Part shown: positions 1-5,443 of the stretch, piece by piece
Layout: every line of letters begins with the position of its first letter
How positions within the stretch are numbered: position 1 is the stretch's first letter
Origin: Altererythrobacter sp.
GTDB lineage: Bacteria; Pseudomonadota; Alphaproteobacteria; Sphingomonadales; Sphingomonadaceae
Assembly (NCBI GenBank): GCA_024636575.1
Contig: JAGXGU010000038.1
Coordinates: forward strand, 1 to 10,990
Reading direction: 5' to 3'
DNA: 10,990 nt
The notes under the pieces: generated by a model
Databases searched by the model: none
Seen by the model: the letters and a program-made list of their open reading frames with translations, nothing else
What the model was told of the DNA's origin: nothing
Program-made: the position numbers and the translations under genes

Positions 1-2869
1 GGTTGAACACCCGGACTTCAACGATGGTGCCCGCAACGCCCGGCGGCAAACGCAGCGATGTGTCGCGCACGTCGGAAGCCTTTTCGCCGAAGATCGCGCG
101 CAGCAGCTTTTCTTCCGGCGTCATCGGCGATTCGCCCTTCGGCGTCACCTTGCCGACGAGAATGTCGCCCGGCCCCACTTCGGCACCGATATAGACAATG
201 CCCGCTTCGTCGAGGTTGCGCAGGGCTTCCTCGCCGACATTGGGAATGTCGCGGGTAATGTCTTCGGGCCCAAGCTTGGTATCGCGGGCCATGACCTCGA
301 ATTCCTCGATGTGGATCGAGGTGAACACATCGTCTTTCACGATACGTTCGGAGATCAGGATCGAGTCTTCGTAATTGTAGCCATTCCAGGGCATGAAGGC
401 GACGAGACTGTTACGGCCCAGTGCCAGTTCGCCCAGATCGGTGGACGGACCATCGGCGATGATATCGCCGGGTTCGATCACATCGTTCACCTTCACCAGC
501 GGACGCTGGTTGATGCAGGTGTTCTGGTTCGAACGCTGGAATTTCTGAAGCGTATAGATATCGACGCCGGACTGGCCGGGTTCAACATCGCCCACAGCGC
601 GGATCACGATCCGGGTGGCATCCACCTGATCCACGATGCCGCCGCGCACCGCCGAAATCGCAGCGCCGGAATCGCGGGCCACGGTTTCTTCCATGCCGGT
701 GCCGACAAACGGTGCCTCGGCTTTTACCAAAGGCACAGCCTGACGCTGCATGTTGGATCCCATCAACGCGCGGTTGGCGTCATCGTTTTCCAGGAACGGG
801 ATGAGTGATGCGGCGACCGAAACCAGCTGTTTGGGCGAAACGTCCATCAGTGTGATCTGATCGTTGGGCAGCATCACGAATTCGCCGCTTTCACGCGCCG
901 AAACCAGTTCTTCCACAAAGGATCCATCGGCGTTCAGTTCAGCCGAAGCCTGCGCCACGGCATGCTTCTGTTCTTCCATCGCCGAAAGATATTTCACTTC
1001 CGTCGTCACCTTGCCGTTCTTGACCAGGCGGTAAGGCGTTTCGATGAAGCCGTATTTGTTGACCCGGCTGAACGAAGCGAGGCTGTTGATCAGGCCGATG
1101 TTCGGGCCTTCCGGCGTTTCGATCGGGCAGATCCGGCCATAATGGGTCGGATGAACGTCGCGGACTTCAAAGCCCGCGCGTTCCCGCGTGAGACCACCGG
1201 GCCCGAGAGCCGAAACGCGGCGCTTATGCGTCACTTCGGACAGGGGATTGGTCTGATCCATGAACTGCGACAGCTGGCTGGAGCCGAAGAATTCGCGCAC
1301 TGCGGCAACCGCCGGTTTGGCATTGATCAGATCGTTCGGCATCACGGTCGATACATCGACGCTGCTCATACGTTCCTTTACCGCACGTTCCATCCGCAGC
1401 AGGCCGACGCGGTACTGGTTTTCCAGCAATTCGCCGACCGAACGGACCCGGCGGTTGCCGAGGTTGTCGATGTCATCGACTTCGCCCTTGCCGTCCTTCA
1501 GATCGACCAGTTCCTTGACCACGGCCAGGATATCTTCCCGGCGCAGGGTGGTTACGGTGTCTTCGGCATCGAGTTCGAGGCGCATGTTGAGCTTCACGCG
1601 GCCAACCGCGGAAAGGTCGTAGCGCTCGCTGTCGAAGAACAGGCCTTCGAACAGGGCTTCTGCGGTTTCCTTGGTCGGCGGTTCGCCTGGACGCATGACC
1701 TTGTAGATGGCTTCAAGGCCTTCATCACGATTTTCGGCCTTGTCCACCGCCAGCGTGTTGCGGATCCACGGCCCGATGGTCACTTCGTCGATGTCGAGCA
1801 GGTCGATCTTGTCAACACCTGCGGCATCGAGAATTTCGAGATTTTCGAGTGAAACTTCGTCACCCGCTTCGACATAGATGCGTCCGGTTTTTTCGTCGAT
1901 CATATCGCGCGCAGCATAATGGCCGAGAATTTCCTCGGTTGGCAGCAGCAGCGTAGTCAAACCATCCTTGGCGGCCTTGTTGGCCGCACGCGGGCTGATT
2001 TTTTCCTTGGCCGGGAAGATTTCTTCACCGGTCTTGGCATCCACCAACGCAAAATCGGGCTTCAGACCGCGCCACGCTTCGGGAACGAAAGGAATCTGCC
2101 AACCGTCGCCCTTCTTGCCCGACACGCGCTGCCACGTGACGGTTTCGTAGAAATGGTTCAGTATGTCTTCGCTATCGAGACCCAGCGCGAACAACAGCGA
2201 TGTTACCGGCAGCTTGCGCTTGCGGTCGATCCGGACGTTGACGATGTCCTTGGCGTCGAATTCGAAATCGAGCCACGAACCACGGTAGGGAATGACGCGT
2301 GCGGCAAACAGCAATTTGCCGGAAGAATGGGTCTTGCCGCGGTCATGGTCGAACAGCACACCGGGCGAACGGTGCATCTGCGATACGATCACACGTTCGG
2401 TACCGTTGATGACGAAAGTACCGTTGCCGGTCATGAGCGGCATGTCGCCCATGTAGACGTCCTGCTCTTTGATATCGAGCACGCTGCGGGTTTCGGTTTC
2501 CTGATCGACTTCGAACACGATCAGCCGCAGCGTCACCTTCATCGGCGCCGCATAGGTAATGCCGCGCTGGCGGCATTCGGTGGTGTCGTATTTGGGCGGC
2601 TCAAGCTCATAATGCACGAAGTCGAGTTCGGCGGACCCGGCAAAGTCGCGAATCGGGAAAACCGAACGCAGCGTCTTTTCGAGGCCGGAAACATAACCGA
2701 TCGACGGGTCGGAGCGGAGGAACTGTTCGTAGCTCTCACGCTGGACTTCGATCAGATTCGGCATTTTCACGACTTCGTGAATATCGCCGAAAATCTTGCG
2801 GATGCGCTTCTTTGCGGTACCGGTATTGCTGTTCCGGGATACCTTCGGTGCCTTAGCTTTGGTCGCCAT
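1..2869 (-). CDS. rpoB: RNA polymerase beta subunit RpoB (5' part, 956 codons; C-terminus outside window)
   Basis: Catalytic beta subunit of RNA polymerase. The minus-strand frame is open from ATG at 2869 to the left edge, giving 956 of the roughly 1,350-1,400 residues usual for proteobacterial RpoB. Landmarks: a basic N-terminus (residues 1-25); MPNLIEVQRESYEQFL at 36-51; the rifampicin region from FFGSSQLSQFMDQTNPL through THKRRVSALGPGG, with the counterparts of E. coli D516, H526 and S531 at D538, H548 and S553; HPTHYGRICPIETPEGPN just after it; and PWNGYNYEDSI at 827-837, whose E834/D835 match E. coli E813/D814 near the active centre. The three main rifampicin positions are wild type; Thr replaces the Asn of E. 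coli position 518. The start is fixed by conservation just downstream. The Shine-Dalgarno is poor: AGAGG lies about 12 nt upstream, and CACCTCC directly precedes the ATG. rpoC would be expected beyond the left edge. Confidence 0.98.
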   Translation of the reverse strand, partial: MATKAKAPKVSRNSNTGTAKKRIRKIFGDIHEVVKMPNLIEVQRESYEQFLRSDPSIGYVSGLEKTLRSVFPIRDFAGSAELDFVHYELEPPKYDTTECRQRGITYAAPMKVTLRLIVFEVDQETETRSVLDIKEQDVYMGDMPLMTGNGTFVINGTERVIVSQMHRSPGVLFDHDRGKTHSSGKLLFAARVIPYRGSWLDFEFDAKDIVNVRIDRKRKLPVTSLLFALGLDSEDILNHFYETVTWQRVSGKKGDGWQIPFVPEAWRGLKPDFALVDAKTGEEIFPAKEKISPRAANKAAKDGLTTLLLPTEEILGHYAARDMIDEKTGRIYVEAGDEVSLENLEILDAAGVDKIDLLDIDEVTIGPWIRNTLAVDKAENRDEGLEAIYKVMRPGEPPTKETAEALFEGLFFDSERYDLSAVGRVKLNMRLELDAEDTVTTLRREDILAVVKELVDLKDGKGEVDDIDNLGNRRVRSVGELLENQYRVGLLRMERAVKERMSSVDVSTVMPNDLINAKPAVAAVREFFGSSQLSQFMDQTNPLSEVTHKRRVSALGPGGLTRERAGFEVRDVHPTHYGRICPIETPEGPNIGLINSLASFSRVNKYGFIETPYRLVKNGKVTTEVKYLSAMEEQKHAVAQASAELNADGSFVEELVSARESGEFVMLPNDQITLMDVSPKQLVSVAASLIPFLENDDANRALMGSNMQRQAVPLVKAEAPFVGTGMEETVARDSGAAISAVRGGIVDQVDATRIVIRAVGDVEPGQSGVDIYTLQKFQRSNQNTCINQRPLVKVNDVIEPGDIIADGPSTDLGELALGRNSLVAFMPWNGYNYEDSILISERIVKDDVFTSIHIEEFEVMARDTKLGPEDITRDIPNVGEEALRNLDEAGIVYIGAEVGPGDILVGKVTPKGESPMTPEEKLLRAIFGEKASDVRDTSLRLPPGVAGTIVEVRVFN

Positions 2870-3095
2870 GGAGGTGAGTCGCCTCTTTCAAATTGGCCGG
2901 GCATCAGGAAAGCCCGGCAGAAAATTCGTGCCACACGCTGACTTTTCCCATGGCCGGACACGCAGAAAAACCGCAGCGCCCCTCCTTCAATTTGAAGAAG
3001 TTGCTGCAGTTGTTGCATCGCGGCCATGAAAACCGCCGCTTCCTTTCGTGAAAAGCCCCCGCGCAAGGGCCCGTCTGTCTCGAAGCGGTCGGTAG
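2870..3095 (-). promoter_or_regulatory. rpoB 5' leader with alternative RNA pairings
   Basis: About 225 nt separate the predicted start point from the rpoB ATG. This is all that the 2870-3101 stretch appears to hold. Visible elements (plus coordinates) are a 7-bp hairpin GCCGGGC/GCCCGGC at 2896-2902 and 2912-2918 with a 9-nt loop; a small hairpin CTTCAA/TTGAAG at 2985-2990 and 2992-2997; and a long-range perfect 9-bp complement between 2887-2895 and 2988-2996. The long-range pairing excludes the small hairpin and would abut the AGAGG ribosome-binding stretch. No U-run follows the 7-bp hairpin, so it is not a typical intrinsic terminator. A regulatory role is inference from complementarity only. 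Confidence 0.45.
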
Positions 3096-3101
3096 GCACC
3101 G

Positions 3102-3130
3102 CATATAGGAGCGACGCAGGCACCGGTCAA
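3102..3130 (-). promoter_or_regulatory. rpoB promoter, sigma70 type
   Basis: On the minus strand TTGACC (3125-3130) is separated by exactly 17 bp from TATATG (3102-3107). The predicted start point is near 3095. It faces rpoB and lies about 90 bp from the divergent promoter of the small membrane-protein operon. It gives rpoB a promoter of its own, independent of rplJL. Confidence 0.7.
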
Positions 3131-3177
3131 CCGCCCAGCCACATTCGGCATCAAATGGGCATCGCGGGAGACTCATC

Positions 3178-3212
3178 ATTGCAAAACGATAAGGAGGATA
3201 TCGTTTTGCAAT
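3178..3212. repeat. Perfect 14-bp inverted repeat with AGGAGGA loop
   Basis: ATTGCAAAACGATA (3178-3191) and TATCGTTTTGCAAT (3199-3212) are perfect reverse complements around a 7-nt centre AGGAGGA. The half-site centres are 21 bp apart, two helical turns, which suits binding by a dimeric regulator on one DNA face. It sits between the divergent rpoB and DUF2975-operon promoters, about 45-80 bp upstream of each start region. As RNA it would be a hairpin showing AGGAGG on the plus strand or UCCUCCU on the minus strand. No convincing ORF uses the AGGAGG: the nearest TTG gives only four codons. An operator or upstream activating site is the simplest reading. Confidence 0.7.
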
Positions 3213-3220
3213 ATTATTGA

Positions 3221-3262
3221 TTGACAAAAGGCCGAATCAGAATTATTGAATATCAATATCAA
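3221..3262 (+). promoter_or_regulatory. Promoter and operator-like repeats of the small peptide-DUF2975-Xre operon
   Basis: TTGACA (3221-3226), a perfect -35, is 17 bp from TATTGA (3244-3249), a weak -10. The -10 is the left arm of a 15-bp palindrome TATTGA-ATA-TCAATA (3244-3258). ATTATTGA occurs at 3213-3220 and again at 3242-3249, and ATATCAA is duplicated in overlap at 3250-3262. Such repeats over the -10 suit repression, plausibly by the operon's own Xre protein (inference). Confidence 0.5.
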
Positions 3263-3281
3263 CCATATTGGAGATCAACAA

Positions 3282-3401
3282 ATGACCCGCACATTCAACT
3301 CTTTCGCCATCCTCGTCGCCATGATGGTGACGACTGCCCTCATGAGCCCGGCCATCATTGTGCCCGCGAACCAGTTCGTGCTCACCGCAGAAATCGCCTG
3401 A
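3282..3401 (+). CDS. 39-residue single-helix membrane peptide, unknown function
   Basis: I do not recognise this as a named family. The ATG at 3282 has a good GGAG Shine-Dalgarno 8 nt upstream (3270-3273), and the frame ends at TGA 3399-3401. The product starts with a short polar segment carrying one Arg (residues 1-7), then a hydrophobic stretch at about 8-28 rich in Ile, Val, Met and Ala, and a short tail with one Glu. It could be a one-pass membrane peptide or a short precursor with a signal-like N-terminus; no cysteine or lipobox is present. It is the first gene after the operator region, and its stop is 33 nt before the DUF2975 ATG, so co-transcription is likely. The good ribosome-binding site and operon position are the main reasons for calling it real. 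Conservation upstream of DUF2975 genes in related genomes would settle it. Confidence 0.6.
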   Translation: MTRTFNSFAILVAMMVTTALMSPAIIVPANQFVLTAEIA

Positions 3402-3434
3402 TCCGGCCATTATCCGGCCACAAGGAGCAACGCC

Positions 3435-3974
3435 ATGACCAAATCGGCCAAAGACCCATTGCTGACTATCGCCCGCATCGTACTGATGTTCTTCATCGTC
3501 ATTCTGGGAATCGCGACAGCAGCGCTCGTGATTGCTTTGCCGGTGATGCTGTTCAATCAATCCGCGCTGCTGGCTGAACTGGCCGCTGACGGAAAAGATG
3601 CTGTGCCCGGCCTTATCCCCGCGGCAGCCTTCGTTCTGGTCGGGGCCGCCGGCCTGATGGCACTGGGCGTCTATTTCCTGTTGCTGCTGCGCCGGATCGT
3701 CAACAGCGTGGGCGAAGGTGACCCCTTCATACCCGAAAACGCCGACCGCCTGTCCCGCATGGCGTGGGTCGCCATTTTCGGTCAGGCGGCGGCTGTGCCG
3801 GTGGGCATCGCGGTCATCTGGATTGCCGGTATCGCTGCCGATTTCGATGAACACGTCGACGCGGATTTCGGATTTTCCGGCACCGGAGTCTTGCTGGTGC
3901 TGATCCTCTTCATCCTCGCCCGGGTGTTCCGCAAGGGCACAGAAATGCGCGAAGAGCTGGAAGGAACCGTCTGA
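3435..3974 (+). CDS. DUF2975 family four-helix membrane protein
   Basis: A 179-residue integral inner-membrane protein of the DUF2975 type, a family whose biochemical role is not known. Four hydrophobic segments lie at about 11-38, 60-85, 108-134 and 148-165. Between the second and third is the RRIVNSVGEGDPFIPENADRL segment (86-106), whose GDPF-x-PEN core is the family hallmark; the C-terminus RVFRKGTEMREELEGTV is also typical. AAGGAG lies 7 nt before the ATG. The stop overlaps the next start (TGATG), so translation is probably coupled to the Xre-type regulator. Pairing a DUF2975 membrane protein with a tiny Xre regulator is a recurring arrangement; I recall yoaS-yozG of Bacillus subtilis as an example. 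A role as membrane partner or antagonist of the regulator is inference. Confidence 0.88.
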   Translation: MTKSAKDPLLTIARIVLMFFIVILGIATAALVIALPVMLFNQSALLAELAADGKDAVPGLIPAAAFVLVGAAGLMALGVYFLLLLRRIVNSVGEGDPFIPENADRLSRMAWVAIFGQAAAVPVGIAVIWIAGIAADFDEHVDADFGFSGTGVLLVLILFILARVFRKGTEMREELEGTV

Positions 3975-4180
3975 TGCCGATCAATGTCAAACTGGACGAT
4001 CTGCTGCACGAACGGCGGATGACGCTGACCGAATTGGCCGAGCGCGTGGACCTGACCCTGGCCAATCTGTCCATCCTCAAGACCGGCAAGGCCAAGGCCA
4101 TGCGGTTTTCCACCCTCGAAGCAATCTGCCGTGAATTGGAGTGCCAGCCGGGCGATTTGCTGGGATATGAGAGCAACTAA
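3974..4180 (+). CDS. Small Xre/Cro-type HTH transcriptional regulator
   Basis: A 68-residue protein consisting almost entirely of one Cro/C1-type helix-turn-helix domain (HTH_26-like, as in YozG). The HTH is at about residues 17-36 (TLTELAERVDLTLANLSILK), followed by the typical FSTLEAICRELECQPGDLLGY ending. It has no sensor or oligomerisation domain beyond the fold, so any signal input must come from a partner, plausibly the coupled membrane protein. Its ATG overlaps the DUF2975 stop by one base. The TATTGA/TCAATA repeats over the operon promoter are the obvious candidate operator, making autoregulation likely but unproven. Confidence 0.9.
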   Translation: MPINVKLDDLLHERRMTLTELAERVDLTLANLSILKTGKAKAMRFSTLEAICRELECQPGDLLGYESN

Positions 4181-4191
4181 GCAGAATCTCC

Positions 4192-4216
4192 GGAAACTTT
4201 ATGCCCGGCGAGCGTT
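4192..4216 (+). promoter_or_regulatory. Possible EcfG (general stress sigma) type promoter before the lipoprotein gene
   Basis: GGAAA (4192-4196) is followed after exactly 16 bp by CGTT (4213-4216). The alphaproteobacterial EcfG consensus is GGAAC-N16/17-CGTT, so one -35 position differs. It would start transcription about 55 nt before the lipoprotein ATG. It overlaps the hairpin at 4202-4237, and a single short match can arise by chance. Confidence 0.3.
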
Positions 4217-4237
4217 TTAGGAGCGTCGCGCCGGGCA
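4202..4237 (+). terminator. Hairpin after the Xre gene, possible terminator
   Basis: TGCCCGGCG (4202-4210) and CGCCGGGCA (4229-4237) form a perfect 9-bp stem with an 18-nt loop, 21 nt after the xre stop codon. The tail is AATTCCGTTTT rather than a clean U-run, so termination may be weak or factor-assisted. Confidence 0.5.
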
Positions 4238-4280
4238 ATTCCGTTTTGCGCGACCAGCAAAATTCTTGAGGGAAAAATAC

Positions 4281-4514
4281 ATGAAACGTTTTGCATTTGC
4301 CGCTCTTCCACTGGCCATGATGGCAGTCGCTTGTGACGGCCCGGCCGAAGATCTGGGCGAAGAAAAAGACGATGTTATGGAGGCGCAAGCCGAAGTGATT
4401 GATGAGAAATCCGATGTGCTCGAAGCACAGGCTGACCTGGCCGATACTCCTTCCGACGCTGCCGCACTTGAAGCGCAGGCTGAAGCGCTCGAAGATACAG
4501 CCGACGGCATGTAA
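4281..4514 (+). CDS. Small acidic predicted lipoprotein
   Basis: A 77-residue secreted protein that I cannot assign to a named family. MKRFAFAALPLAMMAVAC gives a basic start, a hydrophobic core and a lipobox-like AVAC ending at Cys18, so lipidation and membrane anchoring are likely; the lipobox is slightly atypical, with Ala at -3. The mature part is rich in Glu, Asp and Ala and has three related segments (EAQAEVI, EAQADLA, EAQAEAL), suggesting a helical, possibly coiled-coil rod. Asp follows the lipid Cys, the inner-membrane retention signal of the E. coli Lol system; whether that holds here is uncertain. I chose the ATG at 4281, with GAGGG about 8 nt upstream, over an in-frame TTG at 4266 that would put charged residues before the signal peptide. 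It is flanked by hairpins, so it is probably monocistronic. Confidence 0.75.
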   Translation: MKRFAFAALPLAMMAVACDGPAEDLGEEKDDVMEAQAEVIDEKSDVLEAQADLADTPSDAAALEAQAEALEDTADGM

Positions 4515-4544
4515 TTTTCTGCGGTGTCTCGCAGCAAAGATAAA

Positions 4545-4575
4545 GCCGGATGGGGTTGACCCGTCCGGCCTTTCT
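4545..4575 (+). terminator. Intrinsic terminator of the lipoprotein gene
   Basis: GCCGGATGGG (4545-4554) pairs with CCCGTCCGGC (4560-4569) as a 10-bp stem with one G-U pair and a 5-nt loop GTTGA, followed by CTTTCT. It begins 30 nt after the stop codon. A smaller hairpin, CTGCG/CGCAG (4519-4523 and 4530-4534), precedes it. Confidence 0.75.
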
Positions 4576-4583
4576 GCTATCTG
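4556..4583 (+). promoter_or_regulatory. rplJ-rplL promoter, sigma70 type
   Basis: TTGACC (4556-4561) and TATCTG (4578-4583) are 16 bp apart, with a predicted start near 4590, just before a strong hairpin. The -35 lies inside the loop and right arm of the upstream terminator, so the two signals share DNA. The -10 resembles those of rpoB (TATATG) and groES (CATATG) in this window. Confidence 0.55.
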
Positions 4584-4589
4584 CCCCCT

Positions 4590-4849
4590 CGTTCGCTAGG
4601 CCGACGGGTCTAGTGAACATCCGTCCGAGACAGTTGGTGATGGTAATCTGACCATCTTAATTTCCAGCCTAGGCGGGGATTAGAGATTTCTCGCGAAGCG
4701 CCGCATGGCCTTCGCACCGCGCTACTCCATTTACTGGTTTGCGCACCTCCTTCCCCCTCCATGGACTCGCTCGTTCCAGCCTGCTGGAGCGATCACTGTA
4801 GCCGGCCATGCGGGGTTCGCCGCGAATGGCCATAATGAAGGAGTAAGGC
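4590..4849 (+). promoter_or_regulatory. Structured rplJ leader, likely L10-binding autoregulatory region
   Basis: This 260-nt stretch holds no gene but a chain of strong hairpins. They are: 4591-4602 with 4607-4618 (12 bp including two G-U pairs, loop GACG); GATGGT/ACCATC at 4639-4644 and 4651-4656; GCGAAG with GCC inside against GGCCTTCGC, 4693-4715; CCAGC/GCTGG around 4776-4787; and GGCCATGCGG/CCGC-GA-ATGGCC at 4804-4831, ending 9 nt before the GGAG of rplJ. In many bacteria the L10-L7/L12 complex binds the rplJ leader and represses translation; position and structure fit that, but I did not match a specific L10-leader consensus. Confidence 0.5.
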
Positions 4850-5365
4850 ATGGATCGTTCGCAAAAAGCCGATGCGGTTGCTGCCCTCAACTCGACCTTT
4901 GCAGAGAGCGGCGTGGTGGTTATCACGCGCAATCTCGGCCTGACGGTGGCCCAGTCCACCGATCTGCGTGCAAAGATGCGGGACGCGGGTGCATCCTATA
5001 AGGTTGCGAAAAACAGCCTTGCCAAGCTTGCCCTGAAGGACACGGATTACGAAGGCCTGAGCGAATTGCTCACTGGCCCGACTGCCCTGGCCACATCGAC
5101 CGATCCGGTCGCTGCTGCCAAGGCTGCCGTGGAATTCGCCAAGACGAACGAAAAGCTCGAAATCGTCGGCGGCGCAATGGGCAAACTGGTACTCGACGAA
5201 ACCGGCGTGAGGTCACTGGCCTCGATGCCAAGTCTCGACGAGCTACGCGGCAAGCTGGTGGGTCTGGTTATGGCCCCTGCGACGAAAATCGCACAGGTCG
5301 TCAACGCACCCGCTGCAAAGCTCGCCCGTGTGTTTGGTGCCTACAGCACCAAAGAAGCGGCGTAA
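4850..5365 (+). CDS. rplJ: 50S ribosomal protein L10
   Basis: L10 is the base of the ribosomal stalk: it binds 23S rRNA with its N-terminal domain and carries L7/L12 dimers on its C-terminal helix. The 171-residue product is of normal length, with the YKVAKNSLAKLAL segment (50-62) and SELLTGPTALATS (71-83) typical of L10. The C-terminal helix shows three consecutive 11-residue units, 134-144, 145-155 and 156-166, the first two ending in APA. This suggests three L7/L12 dimer sites rather than the two of E. coli. AAGGAG lies 6 nt before the ATG. It is followed by rplL after 78 nt. L11 and L1 genes (rplK, rplA), which usually precede it, are absent immediately upstream. Confidence 0.97.
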   Translation: MDRSQKADAVAALNSTFAESGVVVITRNLGLTVAQSTDLRAKMRDAGASYKVAKNSLAKLALKDTDYEGLSELLTGPTALATSTDPVAAAKAAVEFAKTNEKLEIVGGAMGKLVLDETGVRSLASMPSLDELRGKLVGLVMAPATKIAQVVNAPAAKLARVFGAYSTKEAA

Positions 5366-5390
5366 GCGGTTTTTCATCGAATCTATCCGC

Positions 5391-5409
5391 GCCAGGGGCA
5401 TTCCCCGGC
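5391..5409 (+). other. Small hairpin between rplJ and rplL
   Basis: GCC and GGGG pair with CCCC and GGC around a CATT loop, with one bulged A. No U-run follows. It may be an RNA processing or stability element linked to the higher demand for L7/L12; this is inference. Confidence 0.3.
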
Positions 5410-5443
5410 ACGGGGCAAACCATTATATCTGGAGTATTAAATC

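Noticed and set aside
1160..1300. Possible rifampicin-resistance substitutions in RpoB
   Set aside because: Positions equivalent to D516, H526 and S531 are wild type; the Thr at the N518 equivalent appears to be normal for alphaproteobacteria.
962..2941. Long plus-strand open frames (296 and 340 codons) opposite rpoB
   Set aside because: They are antisense shadows of a strongly conserved gene, caused by GC-rich third positions; no ribosome-binding site or recognisable protein.
2767..3027. Minus-strand ORF starting in the rpoB leader and overlapping rpoB out of frame
   Set aside because: It runs about 100 nt into rpoB in another frame, has only a poor ribosome-binding site, and resembles no known leader peptide.
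3192..3220. Short ORF using the AGGAGG in the palindrome loop
   Set aside because: The nearest TTG gives only four codons before TGA, so the AGGAGG does not serve a visible gene.
4266..4280. Upstream TTG start for the lipoprotein gene
   Set aside because: It would add MREKY before the signal peptide, and it overlaps the likely Shine-Dalgarno of the ATG at 4281.
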